The notes: a model not told the origin generated them from the sequence alone. A stretch of 64,000 nucleotides of DNA from Amphritea japonica ATCC BAA-1530 (GCF_016592435.1 NZ_AP014545.1:2736693-2800692), one strand, 5' to 3'; shown: positions 8,349-18,668, counted from the first letter of the stretch. Numbers and translations are program-made.

Positions 8349-9071
8349 ATGATCTCTCATACTGAACAGTCACATATCTTAATCGTAGAGGATGATTTTG
8401 CATCCCGCTCTTTGCTGGTCAGCTATTTCGAAAACGAAGGTTATCGGGTAAGTGAAACCGATCATGGCGAAAGCCTGGTTCAAAGGGTTATAGATGAAAA
8501 TATCAACCTGGTACTACTGGATATCAATTTGCCTGGAAAAGATGGGCTTACGCTAACCCGCGAGCTCAGAACTCATTCAAAAGTAGGTATCATTTTAGTC
8601 ACCAGTAAAGGGGATGAAATTGATCGTATCGTCGGTCTGGAACTTGGTGCTGATGACTATGTCACTAAGCCGTTTAATCCCCGCGAACTCTTGGTAAGAG
8701 CTAAGAATTTATTATGGCGGGTAACCGATGAGCCCTCTTCTTCAGAAAGCCCAATTAACCGATTAATCCAGTTTGAAGGCTGGACGCTGGACTGCAGTCG
8801 ACGACTGCTGGAAAGCCCTGAAGACGGATCTGAACGCTTACCCGAAGGGGAATACAAACTTCTCCACGCACTGATCACCAGTCGTGGACAGGTACTCAGC
8901 CGAGATCAGTTGATGGACGCCATTCATGATCGTGAATGGACGCCAAATGATCGTTCTGTCGATGTTCTGATAGGCCGGCTACGACGTAAACTTTATGACA
9001 ACCCTAACGATCCCCATTTCATTCTCACAGCCCATGGGGCCGGCTACATGTTTGCCGGTGAGATCGGATAA
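8349..9071 (+). CDS. OmpR-family response regulator, probable amine-regulon activator
   Basis: 240-residue response regulator. An N-terminal receiver (acidic pair in ILIVEDD, phospho-acceptor Asp in LVLLDINLPG, Lys in YVTKPF) is joined to an OmpR/PhoB winged helix ending in RRKLYDNP and GAGYMF. A TTG-initiated extension from 8340 is possible, but the ATG at 8349 is preferred. It is divergent from qhpA and 3 bp ahead of the giant hybrid kinase. In Paracoccus the qhp operon is controlled by an AraC-type QhpR; here a two-component regulator occupies that place. Likely target: the 60-bp elements at 8131 and 18609. Function is inferred from position. Confidence 0.85.
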   Translation: MISHTEQSHILIVEDDFASRSLLVSYFENEGYRVSETDHGESLVQRVIDENINLVLLDINLPGKDGLTLTRELRTHSKVGIILVTSKGDEIDRIVGLELGADDYVTKPFNPRELLVRAKNLLWRVTDEPSSSESPINRLIQFEGWTLDCSRRLLESPEDGSERLPEGEYKLLHALITSRGQVLSRDQLMDAIHDREWTPNDRSVDVLIGRLRRKLYDNPNDPHFILTAHGAGYMFAGEIG

Positions 9072-9074
9072 TTG

Positions 9075-12000
9075 ATGAAGCATACTCCTGGCTTTCAGAT
9101 CCAGACAATTATTCACCGTGGTAAACACTGCACTGTCAGTCGCGCTCTTCGAGACAGTGACCTTCAACCGGTCATCATTAAGCAACTCAATAGAAATATC
9201 ACAACCCCGGAAGATATCGGTCGTTTTGAACATGAGTATGAGTTACTCAGTTCACTGGATATCGAGGGTGTAGCCACGCCATTACCCCTAAACAGTATTG
9301 ATAACCAAACAACGCTCATACTCCCTGACCTGGGCGGCCTTTCCCTCAGACAGATGATGCAAAAAAAGCGCTACCCCTGGGAGCAGGTATTACCCATGGT
9401 GATCTGCCTCAGCGAGCTGCTGGGTCGGTTACACAGTGAAAGGGTTATCCATAAAAAACTATCACCCGATAACATCCTTTGGTTACCTGACACCGAAGAT
9501 GTTCAGCTAATCGACTTTGCAATTTCTACCAGGCTAGCCCGAGAGCAAGCCAGCTGGAATTCACAGCAACTATCCATCGATGATCTGCAATATATGGCAC
9601 CGGAGCAAACCGGGCGCATCAATCGTCATATCGATTATCGCAGTGATTTTTATAGTCTGGGAGTGGTGTTGTATGAGATGTTCTGCGGACGCCCTCCCTT
9701 TAGGGGGGAAGATCGGCTACAACTGATCCACTGTCATATAGCCAAACAACCCAAAGCCCCTAATGATATTAATCCAGCATTACCTGAGATGCTAAGCCGG
9801 ATTATTCTAAAACTAATGGCCAAAGATGCATCCGAACGATATCAGTCAAGTTTTGGTATCACCGAAGATCTCAGGAAATGTCTTAATTGCTGGAATCAGC
9901 AACAAAACATCCCACTCTTTAACATAGCCCGCAAAGATATCTCTGAAAACTTTTCCGTACCGCAACGTCTTTATGGACGTGCCGCAATTATTCAGAAACT
10001 ACGCAGTAGCTTTGATCACAGAGCCCCTCAAAGCCAGGAGTTAATTCTAATTACCGGCTATGCGGGCATTGGAAAATCAAGCCTTGTGCACGAGCTGCGC
10101 CACTATATCCATGAGCAAAATGGTCGTTTTATCAGTGGTAAGTTCGATCAATTTCGCCGAAACAGACCCTACTCAGGTATATTTCTCGCCTTACAGGGAT
10201 TAATCAGACAGTTATTGACTGAAAGCGATCAGGATATCTCTGTCCATCGCGATCTTATATGTAAAGCACTGGGACAAAGCGCACACACTCTTATAAGTCT
10301 GGTACCAGAACTTGAACTGATCATTGGGAAACCATTAACGTCTCAGCGACTGTCTATTTTTGAAGAACAGAACCGTTTCTCTATTCTGGTCAAAGCACTC
10401 ATTAGTGCATTTGCGACGCCTGAAACCCCACTCCTTCTGTTTCTTGACGATCTACACTGGGGTGATCTGGCATCTTTCAACCTGATCTCTTCTTTATGTG
10501 AAGATGGCGATATGCCTAATCTACTGATTGTCAGTAGTTATCGTGATCAGGCTGTCGGCCATTCACACCCTTTGGCATTGACAATAAATCGATTGAAACA
10601 GGGAAATTGTCGCATTAGCGAGATTCTCCTTGAACCGCTTAACAAAACTCAAACGACCCGATTGATCGCTGATACTTTACGCACTGAGCCTCAGCATTGC
10701 ACAGCACTCGCTCAGATCTGCATGGAGAAAACCCAGGGAAATCCATTCTTTTTAATCCAGCTACTCTACTCACTTTATGACGAAGGGCTAATCAGCTTCC
10801 ATCAAAACCGCTGGCAATGGGACGAAACTAAGATTCAATCTCGGGAGATGAGCGATAACGTTATCGATCTGATGGTCAGTAAGATTCAAAAACTCTCAGA
10901 TGAAAGCCAGAAAGCCCTGCAAATGGCTGCCTGTATCGGTAGCCCGTTTGATCTTAATACCCTGTCTGTTGTGTTAGAACAAAGTGAAAACACCACGACA
11001 AAGAACCTGATGGATGCTGTTCGCGAAGGTTTATTAATTCCTTTGGATATCAACTATGCCAGCAGTTCTGGCCTGACATTTGATCGCCATCGATTTAGAT
11101 TTATACATGACCGAATTCAACAAGCCGCCTACTCTCTGATTCCGGAAAACCTGCGACAAGCATTACACCTGAAGATCGGCCAGCTTTTGCAGCAGCGCGT
11201 TTCAAATCGGCACAACATTCCGGTATTCGAGGTCACTAATCACCTCAACAGTGCCCGAAACCTGATCGAGTCAGAAGATCAGTTGATAGAGCTCGCCTCG
11301 CTTAACTGTCAATCAGGCATACAGGCGCTGGACTCAGCTGCCTTTGATGCTGCCCAGGAGTACTTTCAGACGGGTATTGAGTTACTCTCAGAGGATCGCT
11401 GGCAACAACATTACGATCTAACATTATCGCTTTATACCAGTGGAACAGAAGCCGCTTACATTAGCTCTCAGTTCGAACAGATGAACTATCTGATCGATCA
11501 GGTTATTGAGAATAGCAACAATATTCTGGATCAGGTAAAAGTCTATGAGATAAGAATTCAATCTCATGTTGCCAGAAATCAGTTCGAGCAAGCGATGCAA
11601 GTCGCTCTGCAAATATTACGCATGCTAGGCGTTGAGCTACCCGTCAAACCCAGTAAAAGGCAGACCTGGCAGGGAGTACTTCGTACCCAATGGCTGTTAC
11701 ATCGACGTAGCCGGGAGCAGATCCTGGAAGCCAAACCGATGCAAGACCCCTACGACCTGGCAGCATTATCAATTCTGGCCAGTATGTTCGGAGTAGTGAA
11801 GTTTTCCAGTTCGGCCTTACGCCCCCTGGTTATGGCTAAAGAAGTAGAGCTAACACTGACTCGTGGACTGACAGCGCATTCCTCTATGGCTTTTGCCGGG
11901 TATGGCGGTATTTTGTGTGGTACATATTCAGCCATCAATCAGGGTTATGCGTTAGGTAAAATCGCCATGGAGCTTGACCAGCGCCAGCCGAATAGACTAA

Positions 12001-15000
12001 TTCACCACCGAACCAGCTCTCTGTTTGATACCTATGTACGGCACTGGAAAGAACCTCTGAATCTATCACTCGAATCCTTACTCGACGGACATCAACAAGC
12101 GTTAGACTGCGGGGATATCGAATGGGGTAGTTACTGTCTTGCAGCCTGGATTCAGTTTGCGTTTAATCAAACAACTAATTTCGCAGAACTAAAACCCATC
12201 ATAGAGAATCACACGGCTTCTCTCCGGCAATATGGCCAGAAACAATCCACTCAATATTCACTGCTGGCCCTGCAAGCGATAGATAACCTACTAGGTAATA
12301 GCGATGATCCAACCCGCTTATTTGGAGATTTCTTCAGCCAGCAATTATTAGATGAAATCCACCAGGAAGATCACCGCACAGCGATCTGTCTGTACCACTA
12401 TTACAGTGCAATACTCTGCTTTATTATGGGGAGCTATCAACAGGCAAATCACCATTGTGAAACAGGTAGCCCTTACCTGCCACACATTGGCGGAACCTAT
12501 ACGGCCCCCTGCTTCGAATTTATAATCGCACTTTCCCAGATAGCGCTTATTCCTGAAACCAGTATTCTGCAACAAAGTAATAAGTTAAAAAAAGTACGCC
12601 AAATTCTACGACGATTTAAACGTTGGGCACGCCATTGTCCAGAAAACCATCAACACGTTGAGCATCTTCTACAGGCTGAATTGTATCGCGTTAATCGCCA
12701 CTTCAGTAAAGCGATGGACTTTTACGATAGCGCGATCAATGCTGCCCAAAAGAACCACTTTTACCTTATCGCCGCCCTGGCCCGGGAGTTGGCTGGTCGT
12801 TGCTATATTGAATGGGATAAACAGAATATTGCCCGCACCTACCTAAACGAGGCCTGGAATGGCTACCTCCACCTACAACTCAAACCAAAACTACACCAAC
12901 TACAAACGCAATATCCTGAGTTATTCGGTGGTCGGAATCTCAGCGAGAATAACAGAAACAACACACTTGTCAGCGTCGATCAGGCTGAGCATTTCTCCAA
13001 TCAACAACTGGACACTATCTCGGTTATCCGTTCCTCCCAGGCTATTTCAGATGAAATAGTGCTCGAGAAACTTTTGGGAAGACTAATGGCACTGGCGCTG
13101 GAAAGTGCCGGCGCCCAGCGGGCAATTCTTATTCTTAAAGAAAAAGGTAATCTCTATATAGAAGCGGAAACAGTCCTTGAAAGAGCGCCTCAGTTTTTCA
13201 ACAGTCTGGCTCTGGATAACAATACAACCTTGCCGGTGAGCATTGTTCATTACGCCGCCCGTACCAAAGAGATTGTGGTACTCAGTGATGCCCACCGTCA
13301 CGACATGTTTATGCAGGATAGTTATATCCGCAAGCACAAACCCCGTTCGTTACTTTGCATGCCAATTTTGTATCACGGTGAACTAACCGCCCTTCTTTAT
13401 TTAGAAAATAACCAAAGCCGAAATGTATTTGACCCTTCCCGAATGGAAACCCTGCAAATTCTCTCAGCACAGGCGGCAATCTCCATCGAGAATGCAAAAC
13501 TTTACTCAAGTCTGGAGCATTCAGAACAGGAGTTTCGCTCACTGTTTGAAAATACTGTGGAAGCAATTTTCAGAGCCAGCGCACAAGGTCACTTTATCTC
13601 AGCCAACCCCGCCTTAGCCGAACTACTCGGATACCGAAACCCTGAAGAATTCCTCAACACCATCACTGATATTGGTAGTCAGTGCTTTATCAACAGCCAG
13701 GACCTGCACCAGTTCCTGAATCTTTTGTCTGATGATAACCGGGTGACAGGCTTCGAAACAGAGTGGCAACGGCGGGATGGCTCACCGGTCAATGTCTCCA
13801 TTTCGGCACGAAGAGAACTAGATGATCAGGGCAAACCCCTCTACTACGAAGGCTCTCTTACTAATATCACTGAACGTAAAGCAAAAGAGCAAGCTCAGCT
13901 AAACCTTCAAAAATCTGAGGCCGCCAGTCAGGCGAAGTCTGAGTTCCTGGCAACAATTAGTCACGAGATAAGAACGCCTATGAATGGCATTCTCGGCATG
14001 GCTCAACTACTTGAGAAAGGCCATCTCCACCCTGAACAACAGAAACAAGTGAAGGCAATTTATCAATCCGGGCAGACCCTGTTATCTATCCTCAATGATG
14101 TACTCGACTTTACCAAAGCAGAAGCCGGCCAGGTTGAACTGGACCAGACCCCCTTCTCTGTCAGTCAGGTACTCGATGAACTCGAATTGATGCTACGACC
14201 CATGATGCAGGAAAAACACCTTTCATTTGAACTGAATATTCTTGACCCTTTACCTGACACCATATTCGGTGACCGACGGAGCCTGGGACAAGTTTTGATG
14301 AACCTTTGCGCCAATGCGATTAAATTCACCCAACAAGGTTTTGTTAAAATATCAGTCAAATGCATCCAAACGGTTCAATCAGCAAACATCAGCTTCATTG
14401 TTGAAGATAGCGGTATCGGTATTCCAGAAGAGTCACATCATCGTATTTTTCAACATTTCTCGCAGGCTGACTCTTCCATTACTCGTCGCTACGGCGGTAC
14501 CGGACTGGGTCTTGCCATAAGTAAAAAAATTGTTGAACTTCAACAGGGACAGATCGGCTTTAGCAGCTCCGAGGGACACGGCAGCCAGTTCTGGTTCAGT
14601 ATCCCCTATGTATTAACTTCTGCAGACCAGAGTAATACTACAGCGGTGTCAGCACCAAAACCCGGACAACCCCTGCACATTCTTTTGGTTGAGGATACGG
14701 TCATCAATCAACTGGTTGCTCAGGGACTACTGGAAAGCGATGGTCATCAGGTCGACATTGCAGAAAACGGCTATACCGCCCTGCAAAAACATAATCAAAA
14801 TAACTATGATCTGATACTCATGGATATTCATCTTCCCGATATGGATGGCATGGAAACCACACGCCGAATACGGGCACACCTAAACCCTAAAAAAGCCAAT
14901 ATTCGAGTAATCGCTCTCACCGCTAGCGTTACTGAGGCGGAAATCAATAACTATCATGCTGCGGGTATTGATGCGGTGGTAGGTAAACCGCTTCAATACA

Positions 15001-15464
15001 AAGAACTGCAACAGCTAATCGGTAAGCACAATACTAACCTTGAGACCGCTAATACCTTTATGACAAACCCTGTTGAAGAAGGATCCAGTTCGAAATTGAC
15101 TACTGCCACGCGTAATGAGGTTCCTCTGCTGAACCAACACCTGGTTGACCAACACTGCTCCATGCTTGGGCAGGAAAAATTCACCAAACTGATCGATCAG
15201 CTACAGCAACAATGCGAACAACTTACAACTAAGATGGAACAATCGCGCCTGCAGGGCAATGACGAACAATTTCGAAATATTGCTCACCAGTTGGCGGGGG
15301 CATCGGCGAATTTTGGTCTTCTGGCCCTGTCACTAAAATCCAAAGCATTAGAGGAGGAAAACGAAGCGATAACGGAGGGTACACACGCGGAGTTGAATAC
15401 TCTTCTGGAAATAAGCCTAAAAGAACTACACCAACATACCCAACAGAGCCGTTCAGGCAACTGA
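9075..15464 (+). CDS. Giant kinase-like/ATPase/hybrid histidine kinase
   Basis: 2129-residue cytoplasmic multidomain sensor kinase. Order: Ser/Thr-kinase-like domain (1-270), AAA-type ATPase with P-loop GYAGIGKS (about 326-334), a long TPR-like helical region, GAF (about 1333-1470), PAS (about 1483-1600), HisKA with His1630 in SHEIRTP, HATPase with GGTGLGL, receiver with Asp1917, and Hpt with His2071. The histidine-kinase half looks intact and could pass phosphate His-Asp-His-Asp to the preceding regulator. The N-terminal domain departs from active kinases: the HRD-type loop reads HKKLSPDN, so Lys128 replaces the catalytic Asp, and DFG reads DFA (147-149). It is probably a pseudokinase. No transmembrane segment seen. 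A TTG two codons' space upstream was passed over for the ATG. The signal sensed is unknown; amines are the contextual guess. Confidence 0.9.
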   Translation: MKHTPGFQIQTIIHRGKHCTVSRALRDSDLQPVIIKQLNRNITTPEDIGRFEHEYELLSSLDIEGVATPLPLNSIDNQTTLILPDLGGLSLRQMMQKKRYPWEQVLPMVICLSELLGRLHSERVIHKKLSPDNILWLPDTEDVQLIDFAISTRLAREQASWNSQQLSIDDLQYMAPEQTGRINRHIDYRSDFYSLGVVLYEMFCGRPPFRGEDRLQLIHCHIAKQPKAPNDINPALPEMLSRIILKLMAKDASERYQSSFGITEDLRKCLNCWNQQQNIPLFNIARKDISENFSVPQRLYGRAAIIQKLRSSFDHRAPQSQELILITGYAGIGKSSLVHELRHYIHEQNGRFISGKFDQFRRNRPYSGIFLALQGLIRQLLTESDQDISVHRDLICKALGQSAHTLISLVPELELIIGKPLTSQRLSIFEEQNRFSILVKALISAFATPETPLLLFLDDLHWGDLASFNLISSLCEDGDMPNLLIVSSYRDQAVGHSHPLALTINRLKQGNCRISEILLEPLNKTQTTRLIADTLRTEPQHCTALAQICMEKTQGNPFFLIQLLYSLYDEGLISFHQNRWQWDETKIQSREMSDNVIDLMVSKIQKLSDESQKALQMAACIGSPFDLNTLSVVLEQSENTTTKNLMDAVREGLLIPLDINYASSSGLTFDRHRFRFIHDRIQQAAYSLIPENLRQALHLKIGQLLQQRVSNRHNIPVFEVTNHLNSARNLIESEDQLIELASLNCQSGIQALDSAAFDAAQEYFQTGIELLSEDRWQQHYDLTLSLYTSGTEAAYISSQFEQMNYLIDQVIENSNNILDQVKVYEIRIQSHVARNQFEQAMQVALQILRMLGVELPVKPSKRQTWQGVLRTQWLLHRRSREQILEAKPMQDPYDLAALSILASMFGVVKFSSSALRPLVMAKEVELTLTRGLTAHSSMAFAGYGGILCGTYSAINQGYALGKIAMELDQRQPNRLIHHRTSSLFDTYVRHWKEPLNLSLESLLDGHQQALDCGDIEWGSYCLAAWIQFAFNQTTNFAELKPIIENHTASLRQYGQKQSTQYSLLALQAIDNLLGNSDDPTRLFGDFFSQQLLDEIHQEDHRTAICLYHYYSAILCFIMGSYQQANHHCETGSPYLPHIGGTYTAPCFEFIIALSQIALIPETSILQQSNKLKKVRQILRRFKRWARHCPENHQHVEHLLQAELYRVNRHFSKAMDFYDSAINAAQKNHFYLIAALARELAGRCYIEWDKQNIARTYLNEAWNGYLHLQLKPKLHQLQTQYPELFGGRNLSENNRNNTLVSVDQAEHFSNQQLDTISVIRSSQAISDEIVLEKLLGRLMALALESAGAQRAILILKEKGNLYIEAETVLERAPQFFNSLALDNNTTLPVSIVHYAARTKEIVVLSDAHRHDMFMQDSYIRKHKPRSLLCMPILYHGELTALLYLENNQSRNVFDPSRMETLQILSAQAAISIENAKLYSSLEHSEQEFRSLFENTVEAIFRASAQGHFISANPALAELLGYRNPEEFLNTITDIGSQCFINSQDLHQFLNLLSDDNRVTGFETEWQRRDGSPVNVSISARRELDDQGKPLYYEGSLTNITERKAKEQAQLNLQKSEAASQAKSEFLATISHEIRTPMNGILGMAQLLEKGHLHPEQQKQVKAIYQSGQTLLSILNDVLDFTKAEAGQVELDQTPFSVSQVLDELELMLRPMMQEKHLSFELNILDPLPDTIFGDRRSLGQVLMNLCANAIKFTQQGFVKISVKCIQTVQSANISFIVEDSGIGIPEESHHRIFQHFSQADSSITRRYGGTGLGLAISKKIVELQQGQIGFSSSEGHGSQFWFSIPYVLTSADQSNTTAVSAPKPGQPLHILLVEDTVINQLVAQGLLESDGHQVDIAENGYTALQKHNQNNYDLILMDIHLPDMDGMETTRRIRAHLNPKKANIRVIALTASVTEAEINNYHAAGIDAVVGKPLQYKELQQLIGKHNTNLETANTFMTNPVEEGSSSKLTTATRNEVPLLNQHLVDQHCSMLGQEKFTKLIDQLQQQCEQLTTKMEQSRLQGNDEQFRNIAHQLAGASANFGLLALSLKSKALEEENEAITEGTHAELNTLLEISLKELHQHTQQSRSGN

Positions 15465-15483
15465 GAGCCCTCATCGTGTAAAT

Positions 15484-15507
15484 AAAAAAGCCCCTCGATC
15501 GAGGGGC
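15484..15507 (-). terminator. Terminator, minus strand
   Basis: Palindrome GCCCCTCGATCGAGGGGC followed on the minus strand by TTTTTT. It could end both the candidate small RNA and read-through from the barrel/aldehyde dehydrogenase operon. A weak plus-strand hairpin with a T run (about 15664-15677) may serve the hybrid kinase gene. Confidence 0.8.
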
Positions 15508-15597
15508 AAAACTTCCGATTCTAGCCAGGAAGCATGTGCACGGGGACCTCCCGGCAGGTGAGAAAGAACGCTTTAAACGTTATTCAAACTAACCCAT
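15484..15597 (-). ncRNA. Candidate small RNA, copy B
   Basis: Minus-strand stretch of about 114 nt ending in a strong terminator. Its 5' box (plus-strand 15576-15599) matches 20 of 24 bases of the candidate at 30455-30478, and its 3' box (15500-15517) matches 16 of 18 bases at 30341-30358. The middle differs in length and sequence. Recurrence of both ends around a terminator points to a small RNA family and not just the 3' UTR of the upstream aldehyde dehydrogenase gene. No open reading frame seen. The family is not one I can name. Confidence 0.4.
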
Positions 15598-15690
15598 CAG
15601 CAGCGATAGGCTAGCCTGAAACATTAATACTTGTTTAAATCTTACTGATCACTCTACTGCAATAGCCTGAAGGCTTTTTATCAATACGGC

Positions 15691-17100
15691 TCATTTATTA
15701 ATATTAATAACCTGAGCCGATGTGTATTCCAATAAACCTTCCTGACCAAATTCAACACCAAATCCCGACATTTTACAGCCGCCAAATGGCGCATATGGTA
15801 GCAACTCGGCATGGCCATTCACCCAAGCGGTTCCACATTCCAGACGGGCTGCTATTTTTGCCGCTTTAGCAGTATCAGAAGACCAGACTGAGCCTCCCAG
15901 CCCTACATCGGCCGCATTTGCCCGTTTAATCGCATCTTCAACATCACTGTAACGAATTACAGGTAATACAGGGCCAAACTGTTCCTCATCAACAAGACGG
16001 CAGCCATCAGTAACATCAGCAACAATGGTTGGCGGATAAAAATATCCGGCGCCTTCTATCGGAGAGCCGCCGCATAGAACTCGTGCACCATTAGCACGGG
16101 CATCTTCGACTAACCCATTAACCAGATTCAATTGCTTCCTGTTCTGAATAGGACCAAAAGTAACGCCTTCTGTCTGACCATTGCCCACCACCTGTTTAGC
16201 AGCCACTTCTGCCAATTTCTCACACATCTCTTCATAGATAGAGTCATGAACATAAAGGCGTTTCAATGCAGCACAAGTCTGCCCCATGTTAAGGAATGAG
16301 GTCTGGAAGATAGCTTCAGCTATCGCAGCTGGGTCGGCATCCGCTAGTACAATACCTGCATCGTTACCGCCTAGCTCAAGCGTCAGGCGTTTGAGGTTAT
16401 CAGCGGCCCCTCGCATGATGGTCTGACCTGTTGGAGTAGAGCCCGTAAATACAATCTTACGGATGCCCTGATGCTTCGTCATGCCGTTACCAATATCACC
16501 TTCTCCGGTAACAATATTGACCAGCCCTGGCGGCGCCACTTCATTGATAATTTCGACCAATCGCAACGTGTTTAGCGGTGTCAGACCTGAAGGTTTAGAA
16601 ACGACAGTATTACCAGAACGGATAGCCGGCATAATATGCCAGACAGCAATCATCAGCGGCCAGTTCCACGGCGTTATAGAACCGACAACGCCAAGCGGTT
16701 TACGGTGGATTTCGATTCGCTTACTCTCGTTTTCTTCAAGAATATCGATTGGTAGCTCGAGGTCTGCTGTCGCACGGGTCCAGGCAACAGCGCCGCCCAC
16801 TTCAGCCTGTGCAAGAAACATAGGTTTACCTTGCTCCTCAACAACAATCTGAGCCAATTCAGCAGCATTGACTTCAATACGATCGGCTATGTCATGTAAC
16901 AATTTTTTACGCTCATCATGACTAGAATATTGCCAGGTTTCAAAGCAGGCCTGTGCCGCAACTACTGCCTCATCAAGCTGCTCTAAACTGGCTTGAGGAC
17001 AGAGAGCAACAACTTCTTCAGTCGCTGGGTTCAAAACGTCAAAATTGCCACCGTTACCGGCGACTTTCTGACCTTTAATAATCAGTGAATACTCTTTCAT
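15691..17100 (-). CDS. NAD(P)-dependent aldehyde dehydrogenase
   Basis: 469-residue aldehyde dehydrogenase superfamily enzyme that oxidises aldehydes to acids. Visible: the general-base Glu in LELGGNDAG, the nucleophilic Cys in MGQTCAALKR, the cofactor-binding VFTGSTPTG, and the C-terminal PFGGCKMSG. Two ATGs lie six bases apart; the inner one (17100) has AAGGA at a better distance. It follows the barrel gene on the same strand with a gap of about 70 bp, so the two are probably one operon. Given the shared upstream element, the likely role is to oxidise aldehydes released by quinohemoprotein amine dehydrogenase. Substrate is inferred. Confidence 0.88.
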   Translation of the reverse strand: MKEYSLIIKGQKVAGNGGNFDVLNPATEEVVALCPQASLEQLDEAVVAAQACFETWQYSSHDERKKLLHDIADRIEVNAAELAQIVVEEQGKPMFLAQAEVGGAVAWTRATADLELPIDILEENESKRIEIHRKPLGVVGSITPWNWPLMIAVWHIMPAIRSGNTVVSKPSGLTPLNTLRLVEIINEVAPPGLVNIVTGEGDIGNGMTKHQGIRKIVFTGSTPTGQTIMRGAADNLKRLTLELGGNDAGIVLADADPAAIAEAIFQTSFLNMGQTCAALKRLYVHDSIYEEMCEKLAEVAAKQVVGNGQTEGVTFGPIQNRKQLNLVNGLVEDARANGARVLCGGSPIEGAGYFYPPTIVADVTDGCRLVDEEQFGPVLPVIRYSDVEDAIKRANAADVGLGGSVWSSDTAKAAKIAARLECGTAWVNGHAELLPYAPFGGCKMSGFGVEFGQEGLLEYTSAQVININK

Positions 17101-17171
17101 TCTCATATTCCTTCATTACCGAAATACCGGGATCCTAGAATCCCGGCCTATATTATAGTTATGTTACACAA

Positions 17172-18452
17172 TCAGAACGGTACAATCGCGATAACCTGAG
17201 CATAAAAGTTATCAGAAGTAGTATTCTGAGTTTGGTTACTACTATCAGGAGAATAGACACCAATCAGAGGGCTAATAATCAGATGCTCATTAACAACCCA
17301 TTCGGCATAAAGATCTAATTCCTGTCCTTCAGAGTTAGCACCAAAAGTTGTTGAGTCGCTGAAGTCAAAATACAACGCTCCGACTGATAGCATTTCGGTT
17401 GGAGATGCTTTCAGGGCAACATGCTGAATAGATGCGGATGAACCAAATGGCCCAGCATAGTTGGCTGCCACTTCGCCCTGGAACCAGGTTCCGTAACCAC
17501 GGTTAAAGCCAAAGAACAACGAGTCAAAATTCTCTTCATACTTCGTATAACGATAGGTCAGCTGTGGCGTCCAGGCTACATCAGAAAAGGTCCAGCCCGC
17601 TTCTGCATACCATGCGTTTGCATCATCAGAGCTGTCACCTTGCGACTGATCAGCATACTCCGCTGACAGGAACAGGTTCTCGACACCGGCATTACCCTGA
17701 AAACGAACACTGACAGTCTTCTGCCCATCACGCTTAGCATTATCTACGGCATCAAGACCTTTGATATACGTAGCACCGAAAGTACCTGTTTCAGTAACAT
17801 ACTCAATGTTTGCACCGCCAAGCTCAACTTCAGACTGTGCTTTATTATCTGATTCAAGATAGAAAAGATCGCCGCGCAGGCCATCTTCTCCGCCAATACG
17901 TGCAATCGCTGTCTGGTTGAATGCTTTACGGGCTGCTAACCAATATGCGCCACCTCGGTTTGAGTCAGGAAACACTCCCTCACCCAGATTTAATGCATCG
18001 CCGTTGATAAGGAACCCGTCACCGATTGAGAAGTTCTGACGACCAAAAGACAGGTCCAGCATATCAGTTCGGAAACCGACATAAGCATCTTCGACTGCGG
18101 TACGACGTTCGCTACCGTCAGTATTTCCGCCAGCATCGCCATCACCCCAGGTACCTGAAGAAACAAAGTTAAGTCCGCCGTATACAGAGTTTAATTCGCT
18201 TAAGGCATGGCTACCGCTCAAGCCGGCTTTAAGATAACCTTCCTGCCAGCTGGAACCATCACCCGTTTTGCCGAAATAGTTTTCATCACTACTGAACGTA
18301 CCTACTACAGCTTCGATATCCAGGTTCAGTTCAGAACCATTTTCACTATAAAGATTGTACGCCTGTACTGGCATAGCCATTGCTGCGGTTGCTGCTGCAA
18401 CAGCTGCTGTCAGCAGATAACCAGACACATTCCGGTCATTTGATTTCTTCAT
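17172..18452 (-). CDS. Outer-membrane beta-barrel protein, probable amine-uptake porin
   Basis: 426-residue secreted protein. A Sec signal peptide of about 31 residues ends in VQA. The mature part is rich in alternating aromatic/polar strands and ends in Phe (IAIVPF), the classic barrel-assembly signal. Stretches such as LSFGRQNFSIGDGFL and the barrel length resemble alginate-export/DUF1302-type porins; I cannot place it more exactly. The start has a strong GGAGG 9 nt upstream. The upstream 60-bp element is shared with qhpA, and the next gene is an aldehyde dehydrogenase, so entry of amines or related substrates is the likely role. Confidence 0.75.
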   Translation of the reverse strand: MKKSNDRNVSGYLLTAAVAAATAAMAMPVQAYNLYSENGSELNLDIEAVVGTFSSDENYFGKTGDGSSWQEGYLKAGLSGSHALSELNSVYGGLNFVSSGTWGDGDAGGNTDGSERRTAVEDAYVGFRTDMLDLSFGRQNFSIGDGFLINGDALNLGEGVFPDSNRGGAYWLAARKAFNQTAIARIGGEDGLRGDLFYLESDNKAQSEVELGGANIEYVTETGTFGATYIKGLDAVDNAKRDGQKTVSVRFQGNAGVENLFLSAEYADQSQGDSSDDANAWYAEAGWTFSDVAWTPQLTYRYTKYEENFDSLFFGFNRGYGTWFQGEVAANYAGPFGSSASIQHVALKASPTEMLSVGALYFDFSDSTTFGANSEGQELDLYAEWVVNEHLIISPLIGVYSPDSSNQTQNTTSDNFYAQVIAIVPF

Positions 18453-18608
18453 CGATATTTCCTCCGCTAGCGCGCGATATTTTTATAATCTTCAGGCCCT
18501 GAAATCTGTCCAGGATTTTATAACCACTGCCAATCAACCAAAACATAAGGGGAATAGTTCTGGAGGGGCTGACAGATAAACTGAGTACAGGAAATAGACT
18601 AACTGCAG

Positions 18609-18668
18609 GGTGTAAACCTGATTCCGGGGAAATGTAGTAAGTTGTTTGTAAATGTAATGAGATGTAAT
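18609..18668. promoter_or_regulatory. 60-bp shared element upstream of the barrel gene
   Basis: Gapless match to 8131-8190 at about 44 of 60 positions, including AAGTTGTT and two ATGTAA repeats 10 bp apart. It lies 157-216 bp upstream of the barrel-gene ATG and is oriented as in front of qhpA. Probable binding site of the response regulator at 8349. Confidence 0.65.
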
